Below are positions 35,579 to 47,477 of a DNA stretch of 64,000 nt, in pieces; within the stretch, counting starts at the first letter, position 1; every line of letters begins with the position of its first letter. The notes under the pieces are model-generated. The model saw only the letters and a program-made list of their open reading frames with translations, did not search any database and had not been told where the DNA came from. A program made the translations under genes and the position numbers. Origin of the DNA: Archivesica marissinica (Eukaryota > Mollusca > Bivalvia > Venerida > Vesicomyidae); the NCBI GenBank assembly GCA_014843695.1, contig CM026400.1:31477225-31541224 (forward strand). Direction: 5' to 3'.

Positions 35579-37262
35579 ATAAGAAAGTAGAATAGGCTTG
35601 CACTTCCCTTGATGATAACGGAGGATATTTATATGGCCTTATATCACATATAGGGCATGTCCCTCTTACCTTGAGGACATTTGTATCTTTTTCTCCTACC
35701 CAAATTCCCAGACGATAACCGACGGTGCCTAGCACGACAACTAAGTTTTCTTAGAATTGTTCCACGTCTTCCCTGCTGCAGCGACGGCATCACACCATCG
35801 ATTACCTACTCAATGACGCCAATCTACTGGACAGTATTCTTCAATTCAACACAACTTCACGACAACCGACGGTGCCTAGCACGTCATCTAAATGTCTTAG
35901 AACGGCCCCACATAATAATATGCTCTGCGGCGCATACGCAATAAATCATCATCATGCACCAATTTCCCCAGTAAATATTAGACTACATTGCCAAGAAACG
36001 AAGAAACCAGTAAATGTTATATGTATTACATTATTTATATATCTAAAGCGTAGTGACAGGGTCTATTTTCATAGTCAATACGTACTCTTTGGCATTTCTG
36101 GCGAGTCGTATCTCGAGAGAATGATTGGTAAAGCTTTCAATCGCAGGATAACAATTCTCCAGATACCAGTGTCACAAGTGTAGACACGCGTTTATGTTGT
36201 CGATTTCGTAATTCTGGAAAAATGTCGTATGTCTGGTGTCTGGAATATGGATGTGAACATACGAAGCAGAGAACTGTGTATGGAAGTACGCTACGACAGA
36301 ACTCTCAAACTTGCCCATCCCTTGTTCATTCTTGACATGGTCGACACACAATTGTTCCCTTTTCGTTTCCTTTATTATTTCACGCACATGATATAGTAAT
36401 TAACAGATATGTGCCACGAAGGTTAACTATATGTGTTGTATTTTAATATAAAATAATTTTATACATCAGACATACACAACAGAAGCTGTTAATCCAACAT
36501 TGTTAATTTAGTTTGACGTGAAGGGAGGGCTGTAAATAATGTTAGCATAACTTGTAGACCAACCCATTTGCATTTCCCTCACGATAATTGTGTCTCTAAT
36601 AGTGTAAGAACTCGCTGCTCGACCCATTGTTGCTTACTGTATTGTATATATTGTGTGTAGAGTAAATAGAGCAAAATAAATTAAGATTCAGCTAATTATG
36701 TTCATGTTCCAATGAAACTTCGAATAACTTGTTATAATGATACCCCTAGCTCAGGGGTGATGAATATTATATATCTTTAAAAAATTGATGTTCCTGTAAA
36801 AGATGTTTGTTTAATCCATATATATTTATATTAGTTTTACCAATTAAGTCATTGATTTACTAGGTTAATATTCTTTATGGCTAACAAGCACATTTGTCTT
36901 ACCCACATAACTTAGTTATGTTTTAACATTTTTCAGCATTTATCTTAGAAACAAATTAATAATAAATATGCATACTATTCATTATCAGTGATTCTATTTT
37001 TATTGTACAATTGTTACCATTCTGTTATATAGTCGGTTCAAAAGCTCACTCAGAGCTTGTGTTGTACTGTTCATATCTACCCGACTCAAATTTTATATTT
37101 ATCTTATCTTATTTTAAATCGGTCACCTCCCTACAGAAAGAAAGGCCACCTCCGTATAACAGTCATACAAATGGAAATAGTATTACATGTTCACATTTGG
37201 AAGAGCATTATTAAAGTTAGGCATTTAATTTATTATCATTGGGTTCTTTAATTGCGTTGCAG

Positions 37263-37358
37263 GACCTGAATAACGAGACTCTGGCTCACCTAGACGCTGA
37301 GAACCGCCGACAGACGCTTGAAGAGGAGATGGAATTCACGAAGAAGGTTCACGAACAG
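37263..37358 (+). CDS. Intermediate filament protein, internal exon (end of coil 1B)
   Basis: A 96-base exon of 32 codons, phase 0 at both ends, between acceptor TTGCAG and donor CAG/GTAACA. It encodes DLNNETLAHLDAENRRQTLE followed by EEMEFTKKVHEQ. This is the well-conserved end of coil 1B in lamins and cytoplasmic IF proteins (the vimentin counterpart is the LARLDLE...FLKKLHEE region). It joins directly to ELKELAAL in the next exon. The exon is flanked by introns of about 9.0 kb and 7.5 kb. Its last bases and its donor site are the first unit of a 55-bp tandem array that fills the start of the next intron (see separate entry). Reading through the donor meets a stop codon within about 25 codons. 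Confidence 0.93.
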
Positions 37359-38930
37359 GTAACACAATACATTATTCTGTTTCACGAAATGAACGTACCC
37401 AATGCACGAACAGGTAGCCAAATACATTAGTCTGTTTAACGAAATGAACGTACCCAATGCACGAATAGGTAGCCAAATACATTATTCTGTTTCACGAAAT
37501 TAACGTGCCCAATGCACGAATATGTAGCAAAATACATTATTCTGTTTCACGAAATTAACGTGCCCAATGCACGAATATGTAGCAAGATACATTATTCTGT
37601 TTCACGAAATTAACGCGATCAATGCACGAATACATTATTCTGTTTCACGAACTTAAGGCCATAATAAAATAAATCCTAGATTTTCATCCAAATTTTTTTG
37701 AAAATGGGGGCGGGGGGTGAAATTTTCAGGATATCGATATTTATGCTGATAAAATGGTGTTTTAATATAAAATAGTAATAAAAAAAATCGGGGCGGGCCC
37801 TAAAAACGGGGGCGGGCGGGGATGAAAATCTAGGAAATATTTTATTATGGCCTAACGTACACAATACACGAACAGGTAGCAAAATACATTATTCTGTTTC
37901 ACGAAATGAACGTACCCAATGCACGAACAGGTAGCAAAATACATTATTCTGTTTCACGAAATGAACGTACCCAATGCACGAACAGGTAGCCAAATACATT
38001 AGTCTGTTTAACGAAATGAACGTACCCAATGCACGAACAGGTAGCCAAATACATTAGTCTGTTTAACGAAATGAACGTACCCAATGCACGAACAGGTAGC
38101 CAAATACATTAGTCTATTTAACGAAATGAACGTACCCAATGCACGAACAGGTAGCCAAATACGTTATTCTGTTTCACGAAATTAACGTGCCCAATGCACG
38201 AATATGTAGCAAAATACATTATTCTGTTTCACGAAATGAACGTACCCAATGCACGAACAGGTAGCCAAATACATTAGTCTGTTTAACGAAATGAACGTAC
38301 CCAATGCACGAACAGGTAGCCAAATACATTATTATGTTTAACGAAATGAACGTACCCAATGCACGAACAGGTAGCCAACTACATTAGTCTGTTTAACGAA
38401 ATGAACGTACCCAATGCACGAACAGGTAGCCAAATACATTATTCTGTTTTACGAAATTAACGTGCCGAATGCACGAATATGTAGCAAAATACATTATTCT
38501 GTTTCACGAAATTAACGTGCCCAATGCACGAATATGTAGCAAAATACATTATTCTGTTTCACGAAATTAACGTGCCCAATGCACGAACAGGTAGCCAAAT
38601 ACATTATTCTGTTTCACGAAATTAACGTGCCCAATGCACGAATATGTAGCAAAATACATTATTCTGTTTCACGAAATTAACGTGCCCAATGCACGAATAT
38701 GTAGCAAAATACATTATTCTGTTTCACGAAATTAACGTTCCCAATGCACGAATATGTAGCAAAATACATTATTCTGTTTCACGAAATTAACGTTCCCAAT
38801 GCACGAATATGTAGCAAAATACATTATTCTGTTTCACGAAATTAACGTGCCCAATGCACGAATATGTAGCAAAATACATTATTCTGTTTCACGAAATTAA
38901 CGTGCTCAATGCACGAACAGGTAAATACAT
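37347..38930 (+). repeat. 55-bp minisatellite carrying copies of the exon end and 5' splice site
   Basis: About 25 units of 55 bp start in the last bases of the exon 37263-37358 (CACGAACAG) and run into the intron. The unit contains CACGAACAGGTAGCC, then ACATTATTCTGTTTCACGAA. Two unit classes alternate in blocks. About 14 units keep an AG/GT donor-like junction (13 with ACAG/GTA and one with ATAG/GTA). The others read AATATGTAGCA, which destroys the exon-side consensus. One unit is split by a 196-bp inverted-repeat element (37657-37852). Downstream decoy donors would add codons that reach a stop quickly. Confidence 0.92.
37657..37852. mobile_element. MITE, PIF/Harbinger-like, inserted in the minisatellite
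   Basis: A 196-bp element with terminal inverted repeats of about 33 bp starting GGCCATAATAAAAT and ending ATTTTATTATGGCC. It is flanked by TAA on both sides (37654-37656 and 37853-37855). A 3-bp TAA target duplication and GGCC ends suit the PIF/Harbinger class. The interior has G- and C-rich runs and no open frame. Confidence 0.75.
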
Positions 38931-39018
38931 GTGTATACTGCGTTTCGGAACGAATGTGCTCTGCCCATGAACGGGTGATACGTTTAGTATATATATATTC
39001 TTATAGTATGCGGCTTTA

Positions 39019-39113
39019 CACACAAACAAACACAAGGTCAAACATACGAACACAAGGTCAAACATACGAACACAATGTCAAACATACGAACACAAGGTCA
39101 AACATACGAATAC
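39019..39113 (+). repeat. 20-bp repeat, about 5 copies
   Basis: ACACAAGGTCAAACATACGA in tandem, with single changes (AATGTC). Confidence 0.88.
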
Positions 39114-41201
39114 AAGTGTATAGCATTGTATTCCCATTTATACGTTCGTTGATATATCTATATACGGCGACGAACTGTCGTGTCCAGGCCAGTCATTTGT
39201 TATATATTGATTCTGGAATTACAAATTGTCTAGAAAATATAGCTGCGCTGTATCGGAATCCCAGTTCGTACATCGGCGTTCACAATTGTATATGTATTGT
39301 TCTTGCATACACGATCAGAACGAAGAGAATATACGCACTGGGAGATGCATGTGATACAGCTATATCTATATATATATGACGTCATCGGATGTACCGCGCT
39401 GTACAGCGCAATCTATTGATTTGTAGATATCAGGTGGCTGGAATCTCTGTTTTCCTCTCACATCGCAACACACTACATTACAGCAACGTTGCAAACCTTT
39501 AATGATTTTCACTGACTGAGCTGATCTGATCGATTATTTGTCATTCGGAAACTTCTCAGCTTTGAATCCGCTAGACTAGTACAAGTCACTGCATACATTA
39601 CATAGCCTGCTGCTCTGTGTAGTTATACACTGACGGCGGCCATCTTAGCGGTAAGCTATATGTGACATATGCGCCAACTTGCTATAAGTCTACATGCAAA
39701 CAATTGGTTCAGAGAAAATTACCAGTACTCCTTATCTCACATCTATATACCTTAACTGTCGTTAGTCTTTAAAACAAAAGTGTGTGTTCTTTATAAAAGA
39801 GATTAGAATAGTCGTTTCGTTAAGTGTGCTCTGGCACTAGCCGAATTATTGTTTGAAATACATTCGGAAAATAACCCGGAAGCAGTTAACTACTCACGTG
39901 ACAACTCTTCCGGAAGTAGTTGACCACTCACATGATCACATTTCAGATATTGCGTACGAAGCATAGATATGAATCGTTCTATACATTATATTAGCTCATC
40001 AAGCTTGGCATAGTTGCGACCCACATCGTGTCCTGTTTTAAATTAATAATACACATCCTATATCTATAGCGGAAACCTTTCATTAGCTAATTAAAAATTA
40101 CTAGGGGTTATGATTCTTCTAAGAAATAGTTTTGTGTATTTACCTCCGGGAATAATCTGGAAACAGGCGTCGATATATTTTGCCTGGTCAGTCAAATAAA
40201 TATATTTTAACACCAAGACTATTAATTGCGTCGTATTGAGTTTATAGTCATATCAATGTCATTTTGCCAGAAGTTTAAAAGTGAAAAATCGACAGACTGG
40301 AACCCAGTCTACTCCGGGAACTGTCACATAGCAAACATAACTATATCCTAATTGTGCTATTCCTATGCTATGTACCATTCTTGAATAACATATTGTTTAA
40401 ACTAACATAATGCATTGGGAATACAAATTCTGTAAATTGTTGACAAGTTTCTTGCGATGCATTTTTTTGCCTTATGAAAATGATACCAAAAGTTCACTAA
40501 TAAAACACATAATGAAATAAAAACACAAACTGAACAGAATATGAGGCGCAACTTGCTATTTTGGGCAAATGAAATGAGGGTTATTTCTGCCGCCATTATC
40601 TTGCTAAGCGTATGAATATTTAAATTGCGTCAGTCATACGTGCATGCGTTTGAATCATGAGGTCTCATTACGTTCAAGTATGGATTGCTTGTACCTGGCA
40701 TATAGAGTAACTCCTCGCGGACATTTCTGATATTATTCTAAGAATCATACACCCACGTACAAGTCTCGCATCAATAGATGATGTCGCGAACTATATTGTG
40801 AACCGCGCATTAATAGGATTCTAGACAGTTTTATTAAAAGATTTTTCTCACATAACTCGCAGACAGATACGCTACTGATGTGTTTTATTGGCAATTTGTA
40901 GAATTTTGTTCAATCTCCGAGACTTTCGTGAAATAATCGTAATTGGTCGTGTTTGTTTGTTTGAGATAACCGCAACACGATGTTCAACTGCGTGATGATG
41001 TTACAGTTTGTATTGATTTCTGGTTTTTATAGATACTTTCGCAGATGACAATATTGTGAGAAAACGAAAATAGTTTCACACGATTATGTATTATGCAAAT
41101 CGTCTTTGATGAAGGACCACACAGACACCGCTGGTAGAATATTTGTTAAGAAAATCTGTCTTCAAGAATTAATGGATTCGGTGTCCTCGTAATTGGTGGT
41201 T

Positions 41202-41449
41202 GGCTGTCCGATTAGCGCAGTTGTTAGCACACTCGCTTCTCACCAATGCAACCCGGGTTCGATCCTTGGACCGGGAAGTATGTGAGATGGTACGGTGGTC
41301 GCCAGATCGGACAGGTGGGTTTTCTCCGGGTACTCCGGTTTCCTCCCGAACGAATGACCACAATTAAGCGTTCATCCGCGCCAACGAGAGTGATTAATAT
41401 AAGATGTGAGAACTTGCTTCGCAATCGTTGTAAAATAAATAAAGTTTAA
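41202..41449 (+). mobile_element. SINE-C, full length
   Basis: Head GCTGTCCGATTAGCGCAGTT with the GGGTTCGATCCTTGGACC B-box region, the domain TTTTCTCCGGGTACTCCGGT, and tail ATAAATAAAGTTTAAA. Confidence 0.9.
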
Positions 41450-41477
41450 ATAAATCAGTGGTTGTATCGATAAGCAA

Positions 41478-41860
41478 TATATACATAAACATACACTGCG
41501 TCTTCTCCATGTGACCCCCGGGGCCGAGTGGTTTAGATAGTTTACCTCACATTCCTAGCCCTTAACTGCTGCTTTAAAACGTGCTTCGCAATCGTTGTGA
41601 AATAAATAAAGTTTAAATATATACATAAACATACACTGCGTCTTCTCCATGTGACCCCCAGGGCCGAGTGGTTTAGATAGGTTACCTCACAGTCCTTGCC
41701 TCTAACTGCTGCTGGATAAACTCCTACTGGGAGTTATTATTTCATGATGCTATCCAGCTGGCTTGTGGAGGTCGGTGGTTCTACCCGGGTGACCGCCTGT
41801 TCCTGAAATACTGCTCTAAGTGGCACCCGGGTTCTTCCTTCACTAATAATAGCTGGCATG
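41478..41860 (+). repeat. Tandem pair of family-F heads with a SINE-C tail between them
   Basis: CACTGCGTCTTCTCCATGTG, GGGCCGAGTGGTTTAGATAG occurs at about 41494 and 41637. Between them lies a 40-base SINE-C 3' end (TTCGCAATCGTTGTGAAATA). The second head continues into a full family-F body (ATCCAGCTGGCTTGTGG, GGTTCTACCCGGGTGACC). Confidence 0.7.
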
Positions 41861-41864
41861 TCGC

Positions 41865-42018
41865 CTCTTTCTTGTCGCTCGTGGCGATGGATTCCGTAAG
41901 GAATGAAATCTTTATTCTCCCTAATGGCGATTGATTCCGTAAGAAATGAGATCTTGCGAGCGATTAGAATAATGTTGCAAGACATTGTTTCGCAATCGAG
42001 CTAACATAAAGTTGCATA
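41865..42018 (+). mobile_element. SINE-B 3' part with internal duplication
   Basis: CGTGGCGATGGATTCCGTAA and TGGCGATTGATTCCGTAAG repeat the same body segment, then TTTCGCAATCGAGCTAACAT ends the copy. Confidence 0.75.
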
Positions 42019-42609
42019 TACCATAAACGAATCTAAACCTTGTTCTGACCTCAAAATTCTAGCTCGAATGATTTGATTGGTTGAACCTGAGAATCACACT
42101 AAAACTGCAGAACACATTCAAGAAATGAGCAAATAAGTAGAACGCGAAGCAAATGTTCAAACCAAATACACTAATAGTATACACAGCTCAACCCAAACAT
42201 CAACATACAATTCTAGAAACCCAATATATGTGTGCAACGGTATTGTGGACTTGGGATGAACTGAGCGACCCGTCCATCCATACTTATCATGTGATATACA
42301 AGCACGATCTATCACAGCAGACTGCAAAGCATTAAAAGGAGAAAGGAATATTACCATTTTATAGCGGTACGAACAGATACGAGAGATGCGCCAGACATGC
42401 AAATTAGAGATAAATGAACTGCACATAAACCTCGCTCGATGTCTGGTGGATACAGTTTTATTTCAAATAAACGTCCCGAGACGACGTTTCCATTTCCACG
42501 CAACCATGCTGAACATACCAGACAGGCGAATGAGAGTACATATATAACATATATGACGAATCTCCTTATATACAGAGTGATGCGAGTCTGCTGTCTAACT
42601 TAGCAATCG

Positions 42610-42825
42610 TATGGACGTCGTGATAGCACAGGCGCGAAATGTCCGGAGTTCGAGCCCCGCTGTAGCCGTTACGAGTGTGCCCTTAGGCAAGGCATTTAAA
42701 TGCCACGTTGTCCTCTTCTCTCTCCCTCGTTGCGATGTATTCCATCAGGGATGAGGTCTCGAGAGTGATTAATATAAGTTGTAAGAACTTGTTTCGCAAT
42801 CGAGCTAAAATAAATTTGTATAAAC
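42610..42825 (+). mobile_element. SINE-B with deleted anticodon arm
   Basis: GACGTCGTGATAGCACAGGC runs directly into GCGAAATGTCCGGAGTTCG. Full body and tail (AATAAATTTGTATAAAC). Confidence 0.85.
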
Positions 42826-44084
42826 TATGGTTAACGAGTCTGGCTTGAATGTGGCAAATTTATATCGGGCAGCAGTATGTCTATGCAGACGTGTCCCGGT
42901 TGAAATACATAACTAAATGTATCTGTAAATATCGTGTAGATAGATTCATGCCAAACTCTCCAAATCTGACAGATTTAAAGCGACATTACATTGCCAAAAG
43001 CAAATACAATGATTTTTTTACGTATTAATGCGTTGCTACTACAAATTCTTCCAAATACATTCGAACACTTACATTGAATCAATAAACAGTGTTTTTGTGA
43101 TCTACAAACTTTCAACATTGAAAGTAGGATTTCATATAACGATCATCCACGCTCATGGACGCTTGTTTGTCATCGGAATCAATACTAAAGGCAAGATAAT
43201 TTAACTAAGACTAGTCTCCAAATAAATATGCATAGGTATACATGTGCGATATAACGGTAAATCTGCACCATACATCGTGTTATTCAGAATACACGAGTTG
43301 TATTACGCATGAATGTCGACCATATTTACATTATTTTGTTATATCAACAAACCACGTATACGACGTTTGCTTATTAGTTGAAATACTCAGTATTTGAAGC
43401 AAAATTTTGGAAAAAATTATACCATATAATAGGAAAATACATTCTGTAGAAATTTGCGTTTTCGCTAATGTAGTGTCGCTTTAAGTACTAACTAAAACTT
43501 GCTTATTAAGTGATGATCAATGATTGCCGAGCTGCTTAATCTGAATCTGTATACATGAATCTTTATTTGCAAATGACGTGCTGCTGGAAATAAATACACT
43601 ACAATTAGAAAATACTCGCATATAGAAAATTAGGAACTAGTAGATAACTCGAAAGTACGCCAAGATGCGATTTATTTTACGGAGTGCGAACAATATGCTG
43701 GATAACACTTAAACATCTGTAAGGGAGACGCACGTTACATAACCCAGTCTTAATTAATTAACAACCCAGAGGGACATTTATGCTACCGCAATGCGTGTGA
43801 AAACAACATTAAGGATCACTGTTGAAGAAGGAAAACAACGCAAGGACAATGTGCCTGCAATATTAATTCCAACAGCAATGAGCTGCTACTGAAGGTGCCA
43901 GTCTTTACAGCCCGATTGAAGGAGTGAATACGTTAATGTTTCAACCATCACGCAATATTTACATCGCAATTGCATTTCCTGCGATGAACGTGTGTGTCCT
44001 GATTGTGTCCTATTTCGTAATAATTTCCTCACACATAATATGCAGATGACATGCGCATTCGATGTTACGGACATGGGCCGGCAG

Positions 44085-44209
44085 CCGTTTAGAACCACTG
44101 ACATTCCAGCAAGCTGGCTTGCTGGTTTCCCCACATGATATAATTCGACACCACCAGTGTGCTTCGAACCTACAGCGGTGAGTGGCAAGTGGGTTGAAGT
44201 CAACGTCAT
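44085..44209 (-). repeat. Family-F copy, antisense
   Basis: TAGAACCACTGACATTCC and GTGTGCTTCGAACCTACAGC are inverses of family-F parts. Confidence 0.6.
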
Positions 44210-44830
44210 TAACCATAGGGACACGGAGCAACACAATGGGTTTTGCATATACTTGAATGGCAATACTAATTTATCTCTACAGACACATCTAGAATACAGC
44301 ACATCCAATTAGATACTTTGTTTCCACAATAAATGATGATATTAAGTGGTTTGTGACATGCATGGAATATAAATATTTGTATAAAATAAACAAAATCAGT
44401 GTCGCGAAAAGATAAGCAAATTACTTTAGGGAACTGTTAATCATTATGGAACCATAGCAACCAACACAAAAGAAATTGTCTGGGAAGATCGAACACAGAC
44501 TAATGTAGCGCTCGTAAATATAAAACATACGCCATCCGAATCGATGAAATTATCCGAAATTAGTTGTACTTTTGATATTATAGTTCCCAGCTACATAAAA
44601 TGGAATAATTTGAAGTTAATACGACTAACCACTTTCAGCATTTTTATGATGGCTCTGTGTGTGTATTGGACCACATCAAAGAGGATAAGCCTAGTGTTCT
44701 TAGTTTTATTACACGTAGATCAAATTGTAAGAATAAACCGTCTGCGTTCTGTTGCGATAAACCATGTTCATGACAATGGTACGCTTTCAAAGTCCTAGAT
44801 TTCTGATTTAGTCTCCTCTCTATCTTATAG

Positions 44831-44992
44831 GAACTCAAGGAGCTGGCCGCCCTGGCATACCGAGACACAACAGCCGAGAACCGCGAGTTCTGGAAGAGCG
44901 AGTTAGCCCAGGCCATCAGAGACATCCAGCAAGAGTATGACTCAAAGGTGGATCAGCTGAGAGGAGACATGGAGGGTTTCTACAACCTGAAG
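44831..44992 (+). CDS. Intermediate filament protein, internal exon (linker L12 and start of coil 2)
   Basis: A 162-base exon of 54 codons, phase 0 at both ends, with acceptor TTATAG and donor AAG/GTACGG. The peptide begins ELKELAALAYRDTTAENREF and continues WKSELAQAIRDIQQEYDSKV, ending in GDMEGFYNLK. The RDTT.ENREF...EL..AIRDI..EYD pattern is typical of the linker and coil 2 start of nuclear lamins and of molluscan and other protostome cytoplasmic IF proteins. This marks the gene as invertebrate lamin-like in its rod rather than vertebrate type III. The following exon resumes with IQEFRTGATKQNMEV. The donor region is followed by decayed tandem copies of the exon end (see separate entry). Confidence 0.94.
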
Positions 44993-45052
44993 GTACGGAC
45001 GTTGTTGTTGTAGTTGTTGTTATAGCTGCGAATTGGGCAAATATATCTGAGG

Positions 45053-45430
45053 TATCCAGCAAGAGTGTACCTCGAAGGTGGATCAGCTGAGAGGACATAT
45101 GGCGGTTTGTACAACCTGAAGGTAGGAACATTATTGTTGTAGTTGTTGATACAGCGGAGAATGGGTCTGATACATGAAAGGCACCCAGCAATAGTATGAC
45201 TCCACGGTGGATCAGCTGAGAGGACGCCATGGTTGTTTCTGCGACATCCAGGTATGAACATTGTCGGCGAAGGCTTTGTTGTTGGAATGCATGCACTTCA
45301 AGGTAAGTCACCAAGGTGAATCAGTAACTATATGTATGAAGAGTGTGGCTATTGGTATTGCTGCTAGAAGAGAAAATAGCCGAGGTACATAGCACCAGGG
45401 TGGACCAGTAACTATAGGTATGCAGATTGT
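45053..45430 (+). repeat. Decayed tandem copies of the exon end and donor of 44831-44992
   Basis: Segments matching the exon end from ATCCAGCAAGAG through GGTGGATCAGCTGAGAGGA and the AACCTGAAG/GTA donor recur at 45054 and about 45183, a period of about 130 bp. Copy 2 has lost one base and is out of frame; copy 3 is more diverged. None has its own acceptor. Two still weaker copies (GGTGGACCAGTAACTATAGG type) follow to about 45430. These are not coding exons but copies of the exon-intron junction. Confidence 0.85.
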
Positions 45431-45476
45431 GGCAACTAGTTTTTATTTACCCAGACATCAGTTTATGAGTTCGTGT

Positions 45477-45713
45477 GTTATGCCTTTATCAGCAGCAGTG
45501 TGGGCTATATCGCCGGTGGGCAGTTTACCTAATAATACCGTTCATGGGCAGGCTCCAGCGGTTTACCAGTACTTGGTGCACCAACCTCCGTAATAAGCCG
45601 CCAACGTTTCATATAAATAGACACCGCTTGAGCTGGACTCGAACAAGTGACCATCTGTGATGATATGTTACAGTGGTATACTTGTCAGCGACATTAATCA
45701 CTCGACCACGGAC
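45477..45713 (-). mobile_element. SINE-E, full length, antisense
   Basis: Left end GCTATATCGCCGGTGGGCAG; right end is the inverse of the tRNA-like head (TAATCACTCGACCACGGACG). Confidence 0.85.
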
Positions 45714-47351
45714 GCTGTCCTCCCAGGCATCAGAAACGTGCAACATGAGTACTACATGTACTTCCAAGTGGTAATATATAGATAAACGAGAAACGTCGAA
45801 ACAGACTGATTACTAGTATAGGTCGGTGGTGCTTGTGGTGTGGACAAGAGGTTTGGGGTTTCAATATAGAGAGCAGTTTTGGATAAAAAAAAGTCTAAAC
45901 TCCATTATTTTCAAAACTGTCTTATTGTAATTGTCAGCTCTGTTTCCTGTGGTAATACTATTTTTAAATGCTGCAATGGGTATGAGGGGCGGGGTTTATC
46001 AGTTAGCGATTAGTACCATTGTATAGATATAAAAGCAAGAGAATATAAATAGTGTATGCATGTATTGAGCATCCAGTGAGACTTATGTCAGCTGGTGTGG
46101 AAAGGACAAAGGTATGTACAGCGAACAATAACATTTCCCCAGAGACAAAAGTAATTTATTTTATTGTTATATAGTGGTATAGTACTATAATACATTTTGT
46201 ATTGCATTGTACTCGCATGAGCAGGGACGCATAATTGTTGTACAATAAAATACAGCAGCAAATTCTTGGACAGTAGCCTGGTCTAGATCGAAGACGCTGT
46301 CATGTGTTGCGCATGCGTAATTGTTACAAATTTGTTCTGCGCATGCGTAATTTGGAATATCTCAGACACTGCAAAACGTCTGGGTTTGTTTTCAGAAGAA
46401 AATCGACATCTGCATTTGCATAAGCAATATATGCGATGCCACAATATTGAAACACATTTAATCTGTATTGTACCGGGATTATAGACAGAATCCTGATTGT
46501 ACATAAATATATGCATCACAGGCGCATAGCCACATTGAGGCAGCGGTTAAAATATCCAAACCAAAAAAAAAAATTAAATAAAGTGTGAAAAATATCCCTT
46601 TGCTGTATAAAATGCTGACTGCTAGAGAGCTGAAAGGCCAGTACATAATCATACGTCTAAACTATTTTACGATACTGCATATTCTTGTATTCAGAACTGA
46701 GTCAATGTATCTGTTGCAAAACAATTAAAGAACGAAATACATGGTTGCCGTGGCAACACCACCCGTATATCGGCAGCAAACGCGTTATACGCATTGCTAA
46801 GCAACCACTGCTATTTTAGCCGTAACAATATTTACTCTGATGTAATAATATCAATTTTTTGCGACACACATATACTGTAAAAATAGTTCCTAATAGTCAA
46901 ATATGTCATTGAAACATAAGTTAATGTTTTCCTTTGGACTTTTGGACTGTTTAATGATGTCACGTTGCCATGGTAGCATATATTTGATTAACATTTGATT
47001 ACGTTGTTATGATTGGGGGGGGGCAAGGTAAAGCACAGTTGTTTGAGATTTAATATGATTCTCGCATTATTTTAGAAATTACGACGTTAGTTACTGATCC
47101 TGTCGTATGGATGGTTCACACTGGTGAAACAGTTTCCATTTAATCGCATTTCTGATTAATTTCTGTTTTTAATGCCATTAGGATCAGCTAGTATTAGGTT
47201 TTATCTTTTTTCACGTACATCATATATTTATGATGGCGTTCGCTTTAACAGTATTATTTCCGTACAACTGATTTGATATTTTTTTGTTGCATATACATGA
47301 CTGAAGGAAAAAAAGTATTTACGATTTTAATTTTAATCTTTTCCTATGCAG

Positions 47352-47477
47352 ATCCAAGAATTCAGAACCGGTGCCACAAAACAGAATATGGAAGTGACGC
47401 ACATGCGAGAAGAGAACAAGAAACTGGTGAAGCAGATGTCGGAAATGAGAGGAAAATTCGCCGATATCGAGGCTAGG
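47352..47477 (+). CDS. Intermediate filament protein, internal exon (coil 2)
   Basis: A 126-base exon of 42 codons, phase 0 at both ends, with acceptor TATGCAG and donor AGG/GTATGT. The peptide begins IQEFRTGATKQNMEVTHMRE and ends MRGKFADIEAR. It matches coil 2 of lamin-type IF proteins, where a V/IQEFRTGA...NMEV segment follows the YNLK motif of the preceding exon. The next exon continues NAQLEKNYAEVL, reproducing the lamin-like order without a gap. Confidence 0.94.

Larger units (their letters stand above)
28244..37262 (+). other. Intron between coil 1B exons (about 9.0 kb)
   Basis: Bounded by GTAAGT and TTGCAG. It holds SINEs, a 53-bp minisatellite and AT-rich sequence. I saw no further IF-like exon and none is needed, because the flanking exons join in frame and in register. 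Stretches 28937-29609, 29907-30487, 31290-31661, 31959-33148, 33625-34358, 34667-35396 and 35579-37262 show nothing recognisable beyond short direct repeats (34751-34845, 35098-35225). Two copies of a CGACGGTGCCTAGCACG segment lie at about 35720 and 35865. Confidence 0.75.
37359..44830 (+). other. Intron between coil 1B and coil 2 exons (about 7.5 kb)
   Basis: Begins GTAACA and ends TTATAG. Its first 1.6 kb is the 55-bp array derived from the splice junction. The rest holds a 20-bp array, SINE copies (41202-42018, 42610-42825) and an antisense family-F copy. Stretches 39115-41201, 42019-42609, 42826-44084 and 44210-44830 show no gene or repeat that I recognise. Confidence 0.75.
44993..47351 (+). 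other. Intron within coil 2 (about 2.4 kb)
   Basis: Begins GTACGG and ends TATGCAG. It holds decayed copies of the upstream exon end (45053-45430) and an antisense SINE-E copy. 45716-47351 contains no recognisable feature. Confidence 0.75.

Noticed and set aside
37359..37430. Read-through extension of exon 37263-37358 as coding
   Set aside because: It enters the minisatellite and stops; the exon joins perfectly to 44831 in the normal IF order.
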